Source of the DNA: Chlorokybus atmophyticus
Taxonomy: Eukaryota > Streptophyta > Chlorokybophyceae > Chlorokybales > Chlorokybaceae
Direction of reading: 5' to 3'
Assembly: GCA_009103225.1 (NCBI GenBank)
Contig: RHPI01002533.1
Span: 523,368 to 587,367, forward strand
Length of the DNA: 64,000 nucleotides
Shown: in pieces, positions 34,717 to 44,909 of the stretch
Numbering within the stretch: position 1 is the first letter of the stretch
Layout of the letters: every line of letters starts with the position of its first letter
The notes under the pieces: generated by a model
Seen by the model: the letters and a program-made list of their open reading frames with translations, nothing else
Database searches by the model: none
What the model was told of the DNA's origin: nothing
Position numbers and translations under genes: made by a program

Positions 34717-36344
34717 TGCGTTGTTGACATACACACGTGCAAGTGTCCCACGCGGGCAGCTTGTCCTTCAACATCAGCTCCTCCATTACTCACGCACACC
34801 GCTTGCTCGCACGCAAGCCTTCACCTTTTTTTCTCATGCCTCCATGCTTCTCATGGATGATCTTGAAGTCATTCACTTCCACAGCAACTTGAGCCTCATG
34901 GTTGACCACCAACCTTGCTCCTTGCTGTACATACATGTTGCCTTCATGCACCCGCTGCATCTGTCCTCGTTGACAGTGCCTCCGCCTCTGGTATCAGCCC
35001 ATGACTCCTCTAGTCAACTTGCTTTCCACCACTTGCAGCTCCCACGGGCTCCGCAATCGCAACCTACTTGTGCCTCCTTGTTGCTCATGACCTTGTGGTA
35101 TCTTGAAACTCCATCCTCAACCACCCTTGTCAATGCAGCAACCTTGCGCACACCATGGCCATCTTCATGTCCACGTCCACATGCTTCTGCGTACAGCCTC
35201 CAAGCTTCACGCCTCCAGGATGCTCCATGTCCAGCTTCCAAGTGATCACGCTTCCAGGATGCTCATCACGCTTCCTCGCATGCACCTTCAGCCAAGCACT
35301 CCACATGCTTCAACCAAAGTACCAAGCACTTTACCGTGCTTCACCAAGGACTGCCCTCGCTCCCCTTCTCGGAAGGTCCATCAAACACTCCACCGTGCTC
35401 GACCTCAAGGGTTGCCATCTGCTCCCCTTCCTTCCACCAAGCACATCAACGTGCTTACCACGGGTTGCCTCTCGCATTCCTTAAAGCGCTTCACCACGCT
35501 CCACCAAGTATTCCTCGCACTCAGCAACACGAGCTGACATCTTCAGCTCCCACGTATCAAGGACGCCTCCTCTTCCAAGTACTTCACGTACTCTTCTTCA
35601 CTCACCAGAAGATCTCCATCATCTCCTCCTCTTGGCCCATGTACTTCCGCATTTCCTTGTGGGCCAGTAGTAGCTCCATCTTCACACTCCAAGTGTTGCA
35701 GTCGTCAACGTCCAGTAGTCCAATCGCGATCTTCAAGCTGTCCATGCTAGTGGCCTTGGTTGGTTGCCCTCTCTGCTCACAGACCTCACAACCCCACACT
35801 ACCACAAAGCAACTACAGCTATACATACAATTGTAACACACTCCATCAACCTACACAAGCATGTGTGGGCCTATAACCTGTTGACATACACACGTGCAAG
35901 TGACATGCCAACAACAACAACAACAACATGAGCATGACTGCTACTGCCGCCATAGCATCCGCACACATGCTACATCGTGACCTCTTATCTTCATTGCAAC
36001 AAGTCTGGGCTTTATACCCCGCCAGTCTCTACACACGTCTACATTGGCAAGCACCGCGTGCGCTATACTCAGCCAATTGCTGTTCTGTAAGCTACTCTGT
36101 CTAGCGCACAACCAGAGCTTTCCAACAAGCTAAGCCACGATTGCTAAGCTTACGTATTCGCAAAGCTACGCGATTTCTCCCAAGGCTCTACCAAGCAGTT
36201 TGGTCCGGAGTCCGTCATGACTCGACCGTCTTGCTAAGTCTGAAGTCCACGCGCTTCTTCCTGGTACCTTCGACCCTCGACTCCTGTATGAAGGGCAAGC
36301 TGATCGGATACAAGCATCACCCATGTAATACCTTCAACATGCGT
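34717..36344 (-). mobile_element. Nested non-autonomous copia derivative with a truncated LTR
   Basis: The insertion 34722-36339 is flanked by TGCGT on both sides (34717-34721 and 36340-36344) and splits the host pol so that its frame resumes exactly afterwards. On the minus strand it reads: LTR (36339-35879), a PBS-like GGTTATAGGCCCA one mismatch from that of the host element, a short gag-like frame (MDSLKIAIGLLDVDDCNTW, 35770-35602), about 850 bp without coding function, then only the last 24 bp of the second LTR (34722-34745). The LTR resembles that of the host copia in many blocks, so it is a relative. Confidence 0.88.
35879..36339 (-). repeat. LTR of the nested copia derivative (461 bp)
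   Basis: On the minus strand it starts TGTTGAAGGTATTAC and ends GTATGTCAACA. Blocks such as AGCTTGTTGGAAAGCTCTGG and TGAGTATAGC are shared with the 32264 LTR. It contains a (GTT)n run near 35910. Confidence 0.85.
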
Positions 36345-38288
36345 GTGTTTGGATGCACGGCATATGCACTAGTGCCTAAACAGCTCAGGCACAAGCTGGA
36401 GCCGGTCAGCAAGAAGGGCATCTTCGTTGGCTATGAACCGGGTTCCAAGGCTTACAGGATCTTGCTCGAGGATACTCAAGAGATCATTGTGAGCAGTGAG
36501 GTGGTTTTCCACGAGGGATTATCACAACCAGAAGCAGGCTTCTTTCCTGAAGATGAAGCACAGCCGGAGCATCCTGAAACAATGAAGGCTACAGGCAAGG
36601 CCATCATCAACAACAAGGGTGAGCAGGACTTAGCTGTAGCAGGCCAAGAGGAGCCATACCAACAGCAGAAGCACGCAGCTCGGAGATACCCAGTGAGGGA
36701 GAGAAAAGCACCTGATTTTTTACACAAGGCACACGTCGTCAGTGTGCAGAATGAGGAGCCAAGCACCTACGAGGAGGCATTGTTAGCACCAGATGCGGAG
36801 CAATGGCAGCGTGCTATGGACGAGGAGATTGCGTCACTCCATGCCAACAACACTTTGTCACTGGAGCAGTTACCGCAAGGAGTGAAGACCATTCCACTGA
36901 AATGGGTCTTCAAGGTGAAGCGTGATGATCAGGGCAACATTGAGCGCTACAAGGCAAGACTGGTGGCAAAGGGCTTCTTGCAGCAGGAAGGTGTGGACTT
37001 TAACGAAGTGTTTGCACTTGCAAGTAAGCATACCACCTTCCGTGCACTGCTAGCTGTGGTTGGTGCTGAAGACCTAGAGCTGCATCACCTGGATGTGAAG
37101 ACTGCCTTCCTCTATGGAGAGCTGGAGGAGGAGATCTTCATCGAGCAACTACCTGGATATGAGGAAGGGGAGAGAGGCACAGCGTGCAAGCTGATCAAGG
37201 CACTGTACGGGCTGCGATAGGCACCGCGTATGTGGCACATCAAGCTCACCAAGGAGCTGGAGGCACTTGGCTTCACCGCATCCTCTGCAGACCCTGGGCT
37301 CTTCATCCATGCAGACAACAAGGTCTGGCTGCTCGTGTATGTTGATGACATCATCATCACCGCCAGGCAGGTGCACCACTTGCAGGAGACGAAACTTGCT
37401 CTACAGCAAGCATTCTCAGTTCGTGATCTTGGAGAGGCCAAGTGGTTCCTTGGCATGGTGATTGAGCGCGACAGGGCGGCTCGCACAATCAAGATCAGTC
37501 AGGAGCAGATGGTGAGAAGACTCGTCACCAAGTTTGGGCTCTCTGAAGCGAAGACCAAGACCACACCGTTGGCACTTGGCACTGCCCTCATCAAGGCAAA
37601 GGATGAGGAGGTACTCGACAAGGCTCGGTATCCATATGGTGAGCTGGTAGGCAGCATGCTCTATTTGGCAGTGTGCACACGTCCCGATGTTGCATAAGTT
37701 GTGGGAGTACTTGCTCGCTACATGTCTGCACCGAGCATGGAGCACTCGAGAGCAGCAAAGGGGGCACTACGCTATGTTGCTGGGAGCGCAACAGTTGGCA
37801 TCAAGTTTGGGAGCGGGAGCACTGAGTTGGAGGGCTACTGCGACTCGGACTTTGCTGGTGACCTCAACAGCAGGAGGTCCACTACAGGCTACGTCTTCAA
37901 GCTGAACGGAGGCGTGGTGAGCTGGAACAGCAGGCTGCAGCCAACAACAGCAGCATCTACATCAGAGGCTGAGTACATGGCAGCGGCAGCAGCAGTGAAG
38001 GAGGCACTCTGGCTTCGCAAGCTCATGGCAGACTTGGAGCACCCCATGGCGTGCATCGTCATCAACTGTGACAACCAAGGAGCCATCAAGTTGTTGAAGC
38101 ACCCTATCGCCTCGGCAAGGACGAAGCACACTAATGTCATGCATTACTTTGTGCGTGACAGAGTCACAAGGAAGGAAGTGGAGTTTCAGTACTGCAACAC
38201 CGAACGCATGCTGGCGGACTTCATGACAAAGCCATTGTCACCGCTCAAGTTCAAAACTTGTTGCGCAGGACTTGGCATCTATGTTTGA
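36345..38288 (+). pseudogene. Copia reverse transcriptase and RNase H (3' part of pol)
   Basis: After the nested insertion the frame resumes with VFGCTAYALVPKQLRHKL and GIFVGYEPGSKAYRIL. The RT core follows: KWVFKVKRDDQGNIERYKAR, DVKTAFLYGELEEEIFIEQ, catalytic YVDD (near 37340), then RNase H with GYCDSDFAGDLNSRRSTTGY, TSEAEYMA and the end of pol at TGA 38286-38288. Two in-frame stops break it: TAG at 37218-37220, where the family reads LRQAPR, and TAA at 37695-37697. The catalytic residues are otherwise kept, suggesting fairly recent inactivation. Confidence 0.92.
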
Positions 38289-38330
38289 CTACAGGAGCAA
38301 GCGTTGGAGGTCAAGCTGCTCGCGTGGGAG

Positions 38331-38755
38331 TGTTGAGAGTCATTCCTACATACGATCAGCATCGACCCTCCACACAGGAGTAGAAGGTCGTAAGGACGAG
38401 CACTAGGTCCGGACTTAGCAAGATGGCGTCGTCGGACCAGACTCCGGACTTCAGACTGGAGCCTTACTAACTGCTTCGTATCTCCGCGTATACTTACTCA
38501 TATTAAACGTGTAAGAGCTTGTTGGAAAGCTCTGGTTGTAAGAAAGACAACACAGCTTAGAGCGCGTCAAAAGGCTGAGTATAGCTTACGCAGTGCTTGC
38601 AAACGTAGACGCGTGTGTAACTGGTTGGTATAAGAACCAGCGGACAACTTGTAATAGATGAATGTGATGTGACCTGTGTATGCTCTGGTGGCGGTAGCTC
38701 TGTATCTGTGAGTCTATGCTTGCCTCAGCTACATGTGCATGCTAGTCCTTCAACA
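38331..38755 (+). repeat. Copia 3' LTR
   Basis: 425 bp, starting TGTTGAGAGTCATTCC and ending CTTCAACA. A purine-rich GCGTGGGAG lies directly before it. Confidence 0.95.
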
Positions 38756-38760
38756 GCAGG

Positions 38761-39416
38761 ACGTAGGGGCGGGGGCGGCAATGTTGCCCGCACTACGCAG
38801 GCAGATATGTGCACATTGAGTGGATTCTTGGCTTGTGGCCTGGCAAATTCCATGTCAGCTGGTTTGCAGAGTCTGATGAGTGTTTTGCGTTATGGTGCAT
38901 CCAGTCGGTCTGCGGCCAGTGCATGCATCAGTGTGTAGCGCTCATGTGATTTAGGAAAGTTGCATGATCACCGCAGCTGGCATGTTAATTTGCATTTGTT
39001 CAATTTGTGTTAGGGTGTCGATGACTCAACATGTTTTGCACTCGAGCCAGAGACGTTGTGGGATTTACAGGCCAGTTGAGCATGCGTATGTGAACTGATT
39101 GCACGCATGACTTACAGTTCTTCATGCGTGCATGTGCATTGTCGAGCATTTCCAGAAGAGGGATTTCACCATGCACTGAGTGTTACTTGTATAACAAGTG
39201 CACAGCATCGTGCATTATGGGTAGTTCTATATGTGTACACGTGCATGAACAAGCACTTCCACAACAGATATTCACCATGCTGATGAGTAGCCCAACCAGT
39301 TACCCATCATGTAGAGGTGGCATTAATTAATACATACAAGTGCACGGTGTTCGTCACCACGATAGGGGTTCACTATGCACTGAGTAGCCTAAGAACTGAA
39401 GCATTTTCCTGCCTAG
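38761..39416. other. No gene recognised
   Basis: Sequence downstream of the copia insertion. Only short frames without family resemblance. Confidence 0.4.
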
Positions 39417-40290
39417 TTACTCTGAATAGGCTGGGGGTATGCATTCCACTAGTGTGCTTTCAGCTTGTATCCAGTGGATGCCTAGAGCTTTGCGCCACCC
39501 TGCTGTTGTTCCACGTGAGCCTGCCTGCCCATACACGGGGTACATCTGAGTCTGATGGCCAGTTTTGCTGAGTTGCTGTCTGTGTCCGGTGTCCAGACAA
39601 ACAGCGAAGGCTCTTCTGCCTGTGCTCACACGTTATGTCCAGTTGAAGAAGGGGCTTGGTCTCGAACAATCTGTGTCTGAAGGTGGGGAGTGCGAACATT
39701 GTGCCGCAAAGCGTGACAGTGGCTTCCATGTGATCTGCAGCTCCAGGTATGTTCTCAAGTATATATGGCTTGTTGGTCTCATGTAAGCGCACGCGCAGTG
39801 AGTGAAGTGATGTGCTGTGGTTCCATTCAATGCCATGTTCTCTCCTTTGTGATGCCGGTATGCAAGTGGCAAATGCTTAACAGGGTGGTAATGCCCAGAT
39901 CACATCGTATTGTGACAGGTCCACATTGAGCGCATCACCGAGGATGAAAGGGAACGGGTATTCCTGCTGTTCGAGTATATCCACACCAGTCTCATCGAAT
40001 CCGGCGCGATCGAGTCCCATGCTGGCACCACCACCGCCGCAGCAGAGGTTAAGCAACTTTGGTCTGTGTGGTGTGCCATCTTGTGTCTTGTGAGTGTGTG
40101 TGGACAGCAGGGGTGGTGAGGCACTCCACAGTGGGATGAACGGCAGCGGTGGAATTGTCTTCTTATTGGTAGGTACGCGGGTCCCACCTATGCGGATGCA
40201 TGATGTTATGCCCTTATGTCTGAGGCACACCACGATGTTGTGCTTCTCTATCTTCAGGTGTTGGCCATCACCATCTTCGAAGCGCACACT
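39417..40290 (-). pseudogene. Phage-type DNA (cytosine-5) methyltransferase, interrupted
   Basis: Transfers methyl groups from S-adenosylmethionine to C5 of cytosine. Minus-strand motifs in order: SAM-binding motif I ([19 protein letters not shown], then TGVDI), motif IV with the catalytic cysteine (DVIWALPPC), motif VI (YILENIPGA), LCGTMFALP and RHRLFETK, and the C-terminal ALGIHWIQ and IPPAYSE. This compact architecture, as I recall it, is that of bacteriophage and bacterial enzymes rather than eukaryotic DNMT1 or CMT. Breaks: a TAA directly after the catalytic PPC, where the family has glutamine, and a frameshift between about 39560 and 39620. The segment upstream of motif I ([16 protein letters not shown]) may be a leader or another domain. 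Confidence 0.8.
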
Positions 40291-40601
40291 GTGTCGAGCT
40301 GCACAAAATCAGGTAAGTTAAGTTTGTTGTTGTATCGTGGTCACACAGTGCAAACGACACCTTGAACAGCTTGTCTTGGTTCTGGTTGTATTTGTAAATG
40401 CAACCTGGTTACCATTGCTGGTCGGCAGCCCAAGAAAACCATGACGGAACAGTTCATTAAGCAGCAGCAGCATCACCACCTGCATGACCGAGCTGCCGAT
40501 ACGCGTCTGCGCTATCTTCTGGTTCCTTTAAGGGAATGCAGTTGATAACCCATGCATGCCTGACTTGTGCATGGCAGTGTAACAAAGCGAAGGCTAATGA
40601 T

Positions 40602-43600
40602 GCTTACCTCATCATCGATGCTGGGCCTTGATGCTGCCGCCGCCTCCAGCGAGCGCCAATTGATGCTTCCACGCCCACAGCGAGGTAGCGTAGGCTGCAT
40701 TGAGGTTGCGAGTCATGAACATGAACCTGTCCATGCTGGCGGGTGCAATCGTGCGGATCTTTACTTACCGATGCCGCTGAGTTGGGCATTGGTTGTGCGT
40801 ATGAGCCAGGGAGGATGTAAGCGGATGCATGCGGTGCAGCCGCAGCTTGGCCCACATGCACTCCCGTTCTTGCGGCACTTGCAGCGTCGTGACTGACATT
40901 GGTCCTTTTTGCATTTGCAGCCGTGCATCAGCAGTTGTGCACGTGCTCTGGTGTCGCGGATGTTGTCTTCGGTATCCATCTGCGCTTTGTATAGCCCGTC
41001 AACAAGGGTGTAGCCATACTCCTTCAGCGGGGGTTGGGTGACAGCAGCCTGGCACATCTGGGACCACATGCGGACCACCCACATGACTCGCTTTGCATGC
41101 AGCAACAGCGCTGAGGTAGGCGGCATTTCATCCTTGTACTCTGCACCCTTCTCCCAAATGCTCTCTTTGACCACATGCAGCCATTTCTGCAAGCTAACGT
41201 GGTCGTCCTTGGGTGCTGGGCCACCATTGACGTCAGTAAACACACTCTCTCCGCTGCTGTGAGCTGGGAATACGTTTTTGTGCTTGCTGTAATAGGCGCA
41301 GCCAATGAGTCGCAGCAGCAGGGTAGTGGCCGAATGCTCGTCCAGGCAGTCAACCTGGGTGATAAAGGCGCACTCCCGGGTAAGCACATCAGCCCAAAAG
41401 AACTGCTTGCTGATGCCGGCAAAGTAGCTGGTGTAGTCACATCTAGTACTAGCAAAGAAGAGCATGATGAATAGCGACCTCTGTTGTGCAGGAATAAAAC
41501 GCAGTTGCGGAAGCTGGCCCAAGTGGTCAAATAGCTTGCTGAGATCAATGATGGGCGGTCGGCTGCTGTGGTTGAGACTAGTGGCAACTTGTATGTACAC
41601 TTGCTTGCTGCCAGGTCCCCACTGCTCCATGACGGCGAGACCAATGATGGAGGCATCGGTATCCCGGGAGTAGATCAGAATTTGGCTGTGTGCGCAACGC
41701 AGCGCGTGCAGCCAGACTCGAGAGTCACTCTTGGCGTGGTTGCACTCAAACAGGTCAGTCGCTCCAAAGACAATTGGTCCACCATTGTTGCTGACAACTC
41801 TGGCCTTGTCTTTCCATTCCGCTGCATCACTGCCTCCTGCCATAATAAAAGTCTAACCTGGCCTTAGGTGCTGGGCGACCATTTCTGGCAAGAAATTGGT
41901 CATCAGCTCGCACAAGCTTCGTTTCAAGCTATGGTCAGACAGAAGATCACGCCACGAGCGCGGCGTCTCAAAGGTCAGGGTGAGTGCTTGCCCACTGCGC
42001 GCTGATGCACCGTCACGTGACTGTTGCAAGCTGAACTTCACTCCCGTAGCATGTGCTGGATCGTCAAAAAGCAAATGCAGCTCCTTCACCGAGGGGTTGT
42101 ACATGCGCGGCAGAATTGAGCTGCGGAGGGTCTGTACCAGATAGTCTTGCTTGTTGCCAACGCCGCTGCTTGGGCCCTTGTTGATCATGAACATTCCCTC
42201 CGCTATCACCACCTCCACCCCAGCTGGGTAACGCGTCAGCTAAACCCCCTCACAGGATGCGCACAGCTTAGTCAAGAACTTAGCTTTGTCTCCCTTGCGC
42301 ATGCTGCCATCTTCGGCAAACAGAGCCAGCGGTATCTCCTGGTACTGAGCCATGCATGTTTCTTGGGTGGCATTGCTTTTGCAAAGCTTCTTAAATGTGA
42401 GAGTCTTTGTCTTGGTCATGCGCGCCAGCATTTTGGTTGACCTCTGCACCTGTTTCTTGACTTGCATCGTCTTGAGACCAAACCTTCTCCCAACATTGGT
42501 TGCTGTCATCTCCTTGCAGTGTATAACCTTGGCATATAAAAGGAACTGGAGGCCAATGTCGTAGTGTCGTGCAAGGTCTTGAGCAGCTCCTGGGTTGGCT
42601 TCTCGGGCATTGACTAAATGCAGGAGCTGCTCCTCATGACTGGTGCCCAGAACATCAGCATTGGTTACTATGCTCAACATTGATCTCACATTGATGCCGG
42701 TCTTGTCGCTGGCAATGGCGAGGAGGTGTGGCCATGGCATTGGGTTCTTGTCGTAGTGGACTCAGCATAGACAGCACTCTCTTGACGACCAGAGCACAAT
42801 ATGGAAGGTACAACGTCTTGCGCATCATGTAGTCTGCATTAGGCCGGCATAGCGTGGACTTGAGGTCTTTGTTTATCAGTGTTTCGTGTGCTTCGTCACC
42901 AGCCACATTGCTGCACGGTTTGCCTGTAAGACTGACTGTGAACGCTCCTGCATGCAGGTGCTCAAGGACTTCTTCGGGCCAAGTCAGGATATCAGCTAAG
43001 TGCTGTGTGATGAGACGCTAATAATGCGGACGGTCCCATGCAAATGCCAGTGGACCAAGTGCCTTGTATGAAGCAATGCGCAGCCTCCAATTGCTAGTTC
43101 GGATGGCAAAATACAGGCCAAGGTAAGCTGCAGCGTCACGTGTTGTATAGTTCCACCACATAGCCCATGTAGCATCCTCCTGCGCACGCCTGCGTCCACA
43201 GCCCATGAACTTCATGTAGTGCCGTTCGTCCGGCACTGTCATATCTTCAATGCTAGGCACCTCAACTCTACCCCAAATGTCTGTGCAGTCTTTGTGGAAG
43301 CAAATCAACTGATAGTGATAAATTGCTTCCCATGTTTGCACCAGGTATGCGTGCATTCGTTTCCAGTTGCTTCCTTCTGCTATTATGTTGCGTGCTGTGG
43401 AGGCTGGTATTCCTGCTGCAATAGCCATGGCATCCAAGCCCGCATCCCAATACACCTTGAAGATGACGGGAAGCAGATTGTACAAGGCGTGCCAGTCGCC
43501 TGGCATTGGCAACACCCACTCCCAATAACCTGATTCTGTGTTCTTCAGATGTATCATCAGACTGAAAGTCTTATGATCTCCCACCACCACAATCTTATGC

Positions 43601-44826
43601 TTAGTGGCATCAATTCGCAGTCGTTGTTTGAGCTCGAGGAGAGCTAACTTCAAGACGTCTGGCTTGTCAGGGTTATAAGGAAGCAATGGCATGTACATGA
43701 CTCTGCTGGGTGGCTTATCTTCTGTAGGGCACAAGTTGGCGACCACATTCTTCAGGGAGTTGGTGTCGAAGCCTGGCATGTCTGCACGCTTTATGACAGT
43801 GTTGTGCAGGACCTTCTTGAAGTGATTAATTGCCTCCTGCTGGTGCGCCTGCAGCTCCGTGATTAAATCTGAAGGTGGAGGGTACACATAAGGCCGCGCT
43901 CCCGGAGAAGGCAGTTGTAACGCAGCTGGGTCTGGCATCTCCATCTGGGCCTCCTTGCGCATGCGCGCCCAATTGGCAGATACTGGTTCCTCAGCAATGC
44001 TAGTTGTCCCACTCGGTGCTGGCACAACAACTTGTGTAGTCGTGCAATGCAGATCTTTGTCAGCGCCACCGTTGTATCTCAGCTGGCCGTAAACTCTGAA
44101 GTCCCAGTTGTCTATGCTTGCAATGATAAACTCACTGTCATCAGCCTGCAGCGGACATGTGGCTTCCTGCAGCGCCTTGCAGCGAGACATGATGGCGCGT
44201 TCCAACATGCTAGCGCTAGTGCATACGCCGACACGGTTCAGCAACCAGATCAGCTGACTGGATGTGCTCATTGCGTCCACGCAGTCCGCGATCGCCACAT
44301 GCATGCATGAATACGCATGCGAGTTGCGGGTATATACTGCACTACTCAGCAGGTACGCACACCTCAGCAAGTTTGCGCGCTCCCACGCCTTGGGTTCGTC
44401 CACTTGTTTAATTTTCACGCTGCATAGTGCCTTGAACAGGCGCTGCAAGTCGGGGTGACTATTGTCCAGCTCCTTCGTTTCATTCAAGAAGCGAATGGCA
44501 GCACATGTGGACTTATTCAACCGGCAGTGCCTTGCAGCCTCCTGCTTCATCAACCCCGCGAGGTATGCCAGTGTTTTGTCGCTCAGTTCGCTTGCATCCG
44601 GTACAGCTTTATCCACACTGTCCGCACAGTTCTCCAACATGCACACAGCAGGGTCAACCCACGATGGCAAGATTAGAGACCCATGCCTCCGATGCCCAGT
44701 GATCACCACGACCGCTTCGCCCAGCACGCGCTTGATAGTGCGTAGCAGGTTTGATGATGCGAGTACTTGTACAGCCTGGCTAGCTCGCCCAGACGCACCG
44801 GTGTGTTGTGTTGCAGTAGGTGCCAT
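40602..44826 (-). pseudogene. DUF6589-like / PIN-FEN-like nuclease / CXC protein with in-frame TAGs
   Basis: A giant reading frame on the minus strand. 44826-43018 contains ASIDNWDFRVYGQL and a DUF6589-like block (VVVGDHKTFSLMIHLK, LPMPGDWHALYNLLPVIFKV, YWDAGL). The frame continues past TAG 43018-43020 to 42760 (DEAHETLINKDLKS), shifts frame near 42755, and runs on past TAGs at 42240-42242 and 41853-41855. The later part has ELHLLFDDPAH, the acidic YSRDTDASIIGL and RCDYTSYFAGISK, resembling PIN/FEN nucleases, and ends with a CXC motif of nine cysteines (40827-40919; C-x-C-x4-C-x4-C-x-C-x6-C-x3-C-x-C-x2-C). A GTAAGT donor at about 40755 suggests a further exon (about 40700-40602). I recall similar long proteins from cnidarians. 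Function unknown. Confidence 0.7.
40827..40919 (-). other. CXC (tesmin/TSO1-type) cysteine-rich motif
   Basis: Thirty-one residues with nine cysteines whose spacing matches the CXC consensus of TSO1, tesmin and MSL2 proteins, which binds zinc and DNA. Lysines and arginines between the cysteines agree with DNA contact. Confidence 0.8.
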
Positions 44827-44909
44827 GCAACGTACGTCACGCGATCGTTCCGCTCATCAATACATTGTCCCGTGATTGCTCGCAGTGCCTCATGATGGTG
44901 CTCTAATCG

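Larger units (their letters stand above)
32264..38755 (+). mobile_element. Ty1/copia LTR retrotransposon, nearly complete
   Basis: The element has 424-425-bp LTRs, TGTTGA...TCAACA ends and identical 5-bp target duplications GCAGG (32259-32263 and 38756-38760). The order gag, protease, integrase, RT, RNase H identifies Ty1/copia. The LTRs differ at roughly 20 positions by eye (about 95% identity), so the insertion is old enough to have decayed. A frameshift in protease, stops in RT/RNase H and a nested 1.6-kb element in pol inactivate it. Confidence 0.95.

Noticed and set aside
37218-43020. An alternative genetic code with TAA/TAG as glutamine (known in some ulvophyte algae), suggested by stops at glutamine positions in copia, the methyltransferase and the DUF6589 locus.
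   Set aside because: Host genes end at family-typical C-termini with TAA or TAG: RPB4, eL38 and IFT81 with TAA, DHRS4 (SRL) and RAD17 with TAG. The interrupted genes also use many CAA/CAG codons and carry frameshifts.
39417-44826. A restriction-modification-like or defence operon formed by the methyltransferase and the nuclease-like gene.
   Set aside because: Both are broken, a eukaryotic chromosome has no operon logic here, and no restriction endonuclease partner was recognised. Adjacency alone is weak.
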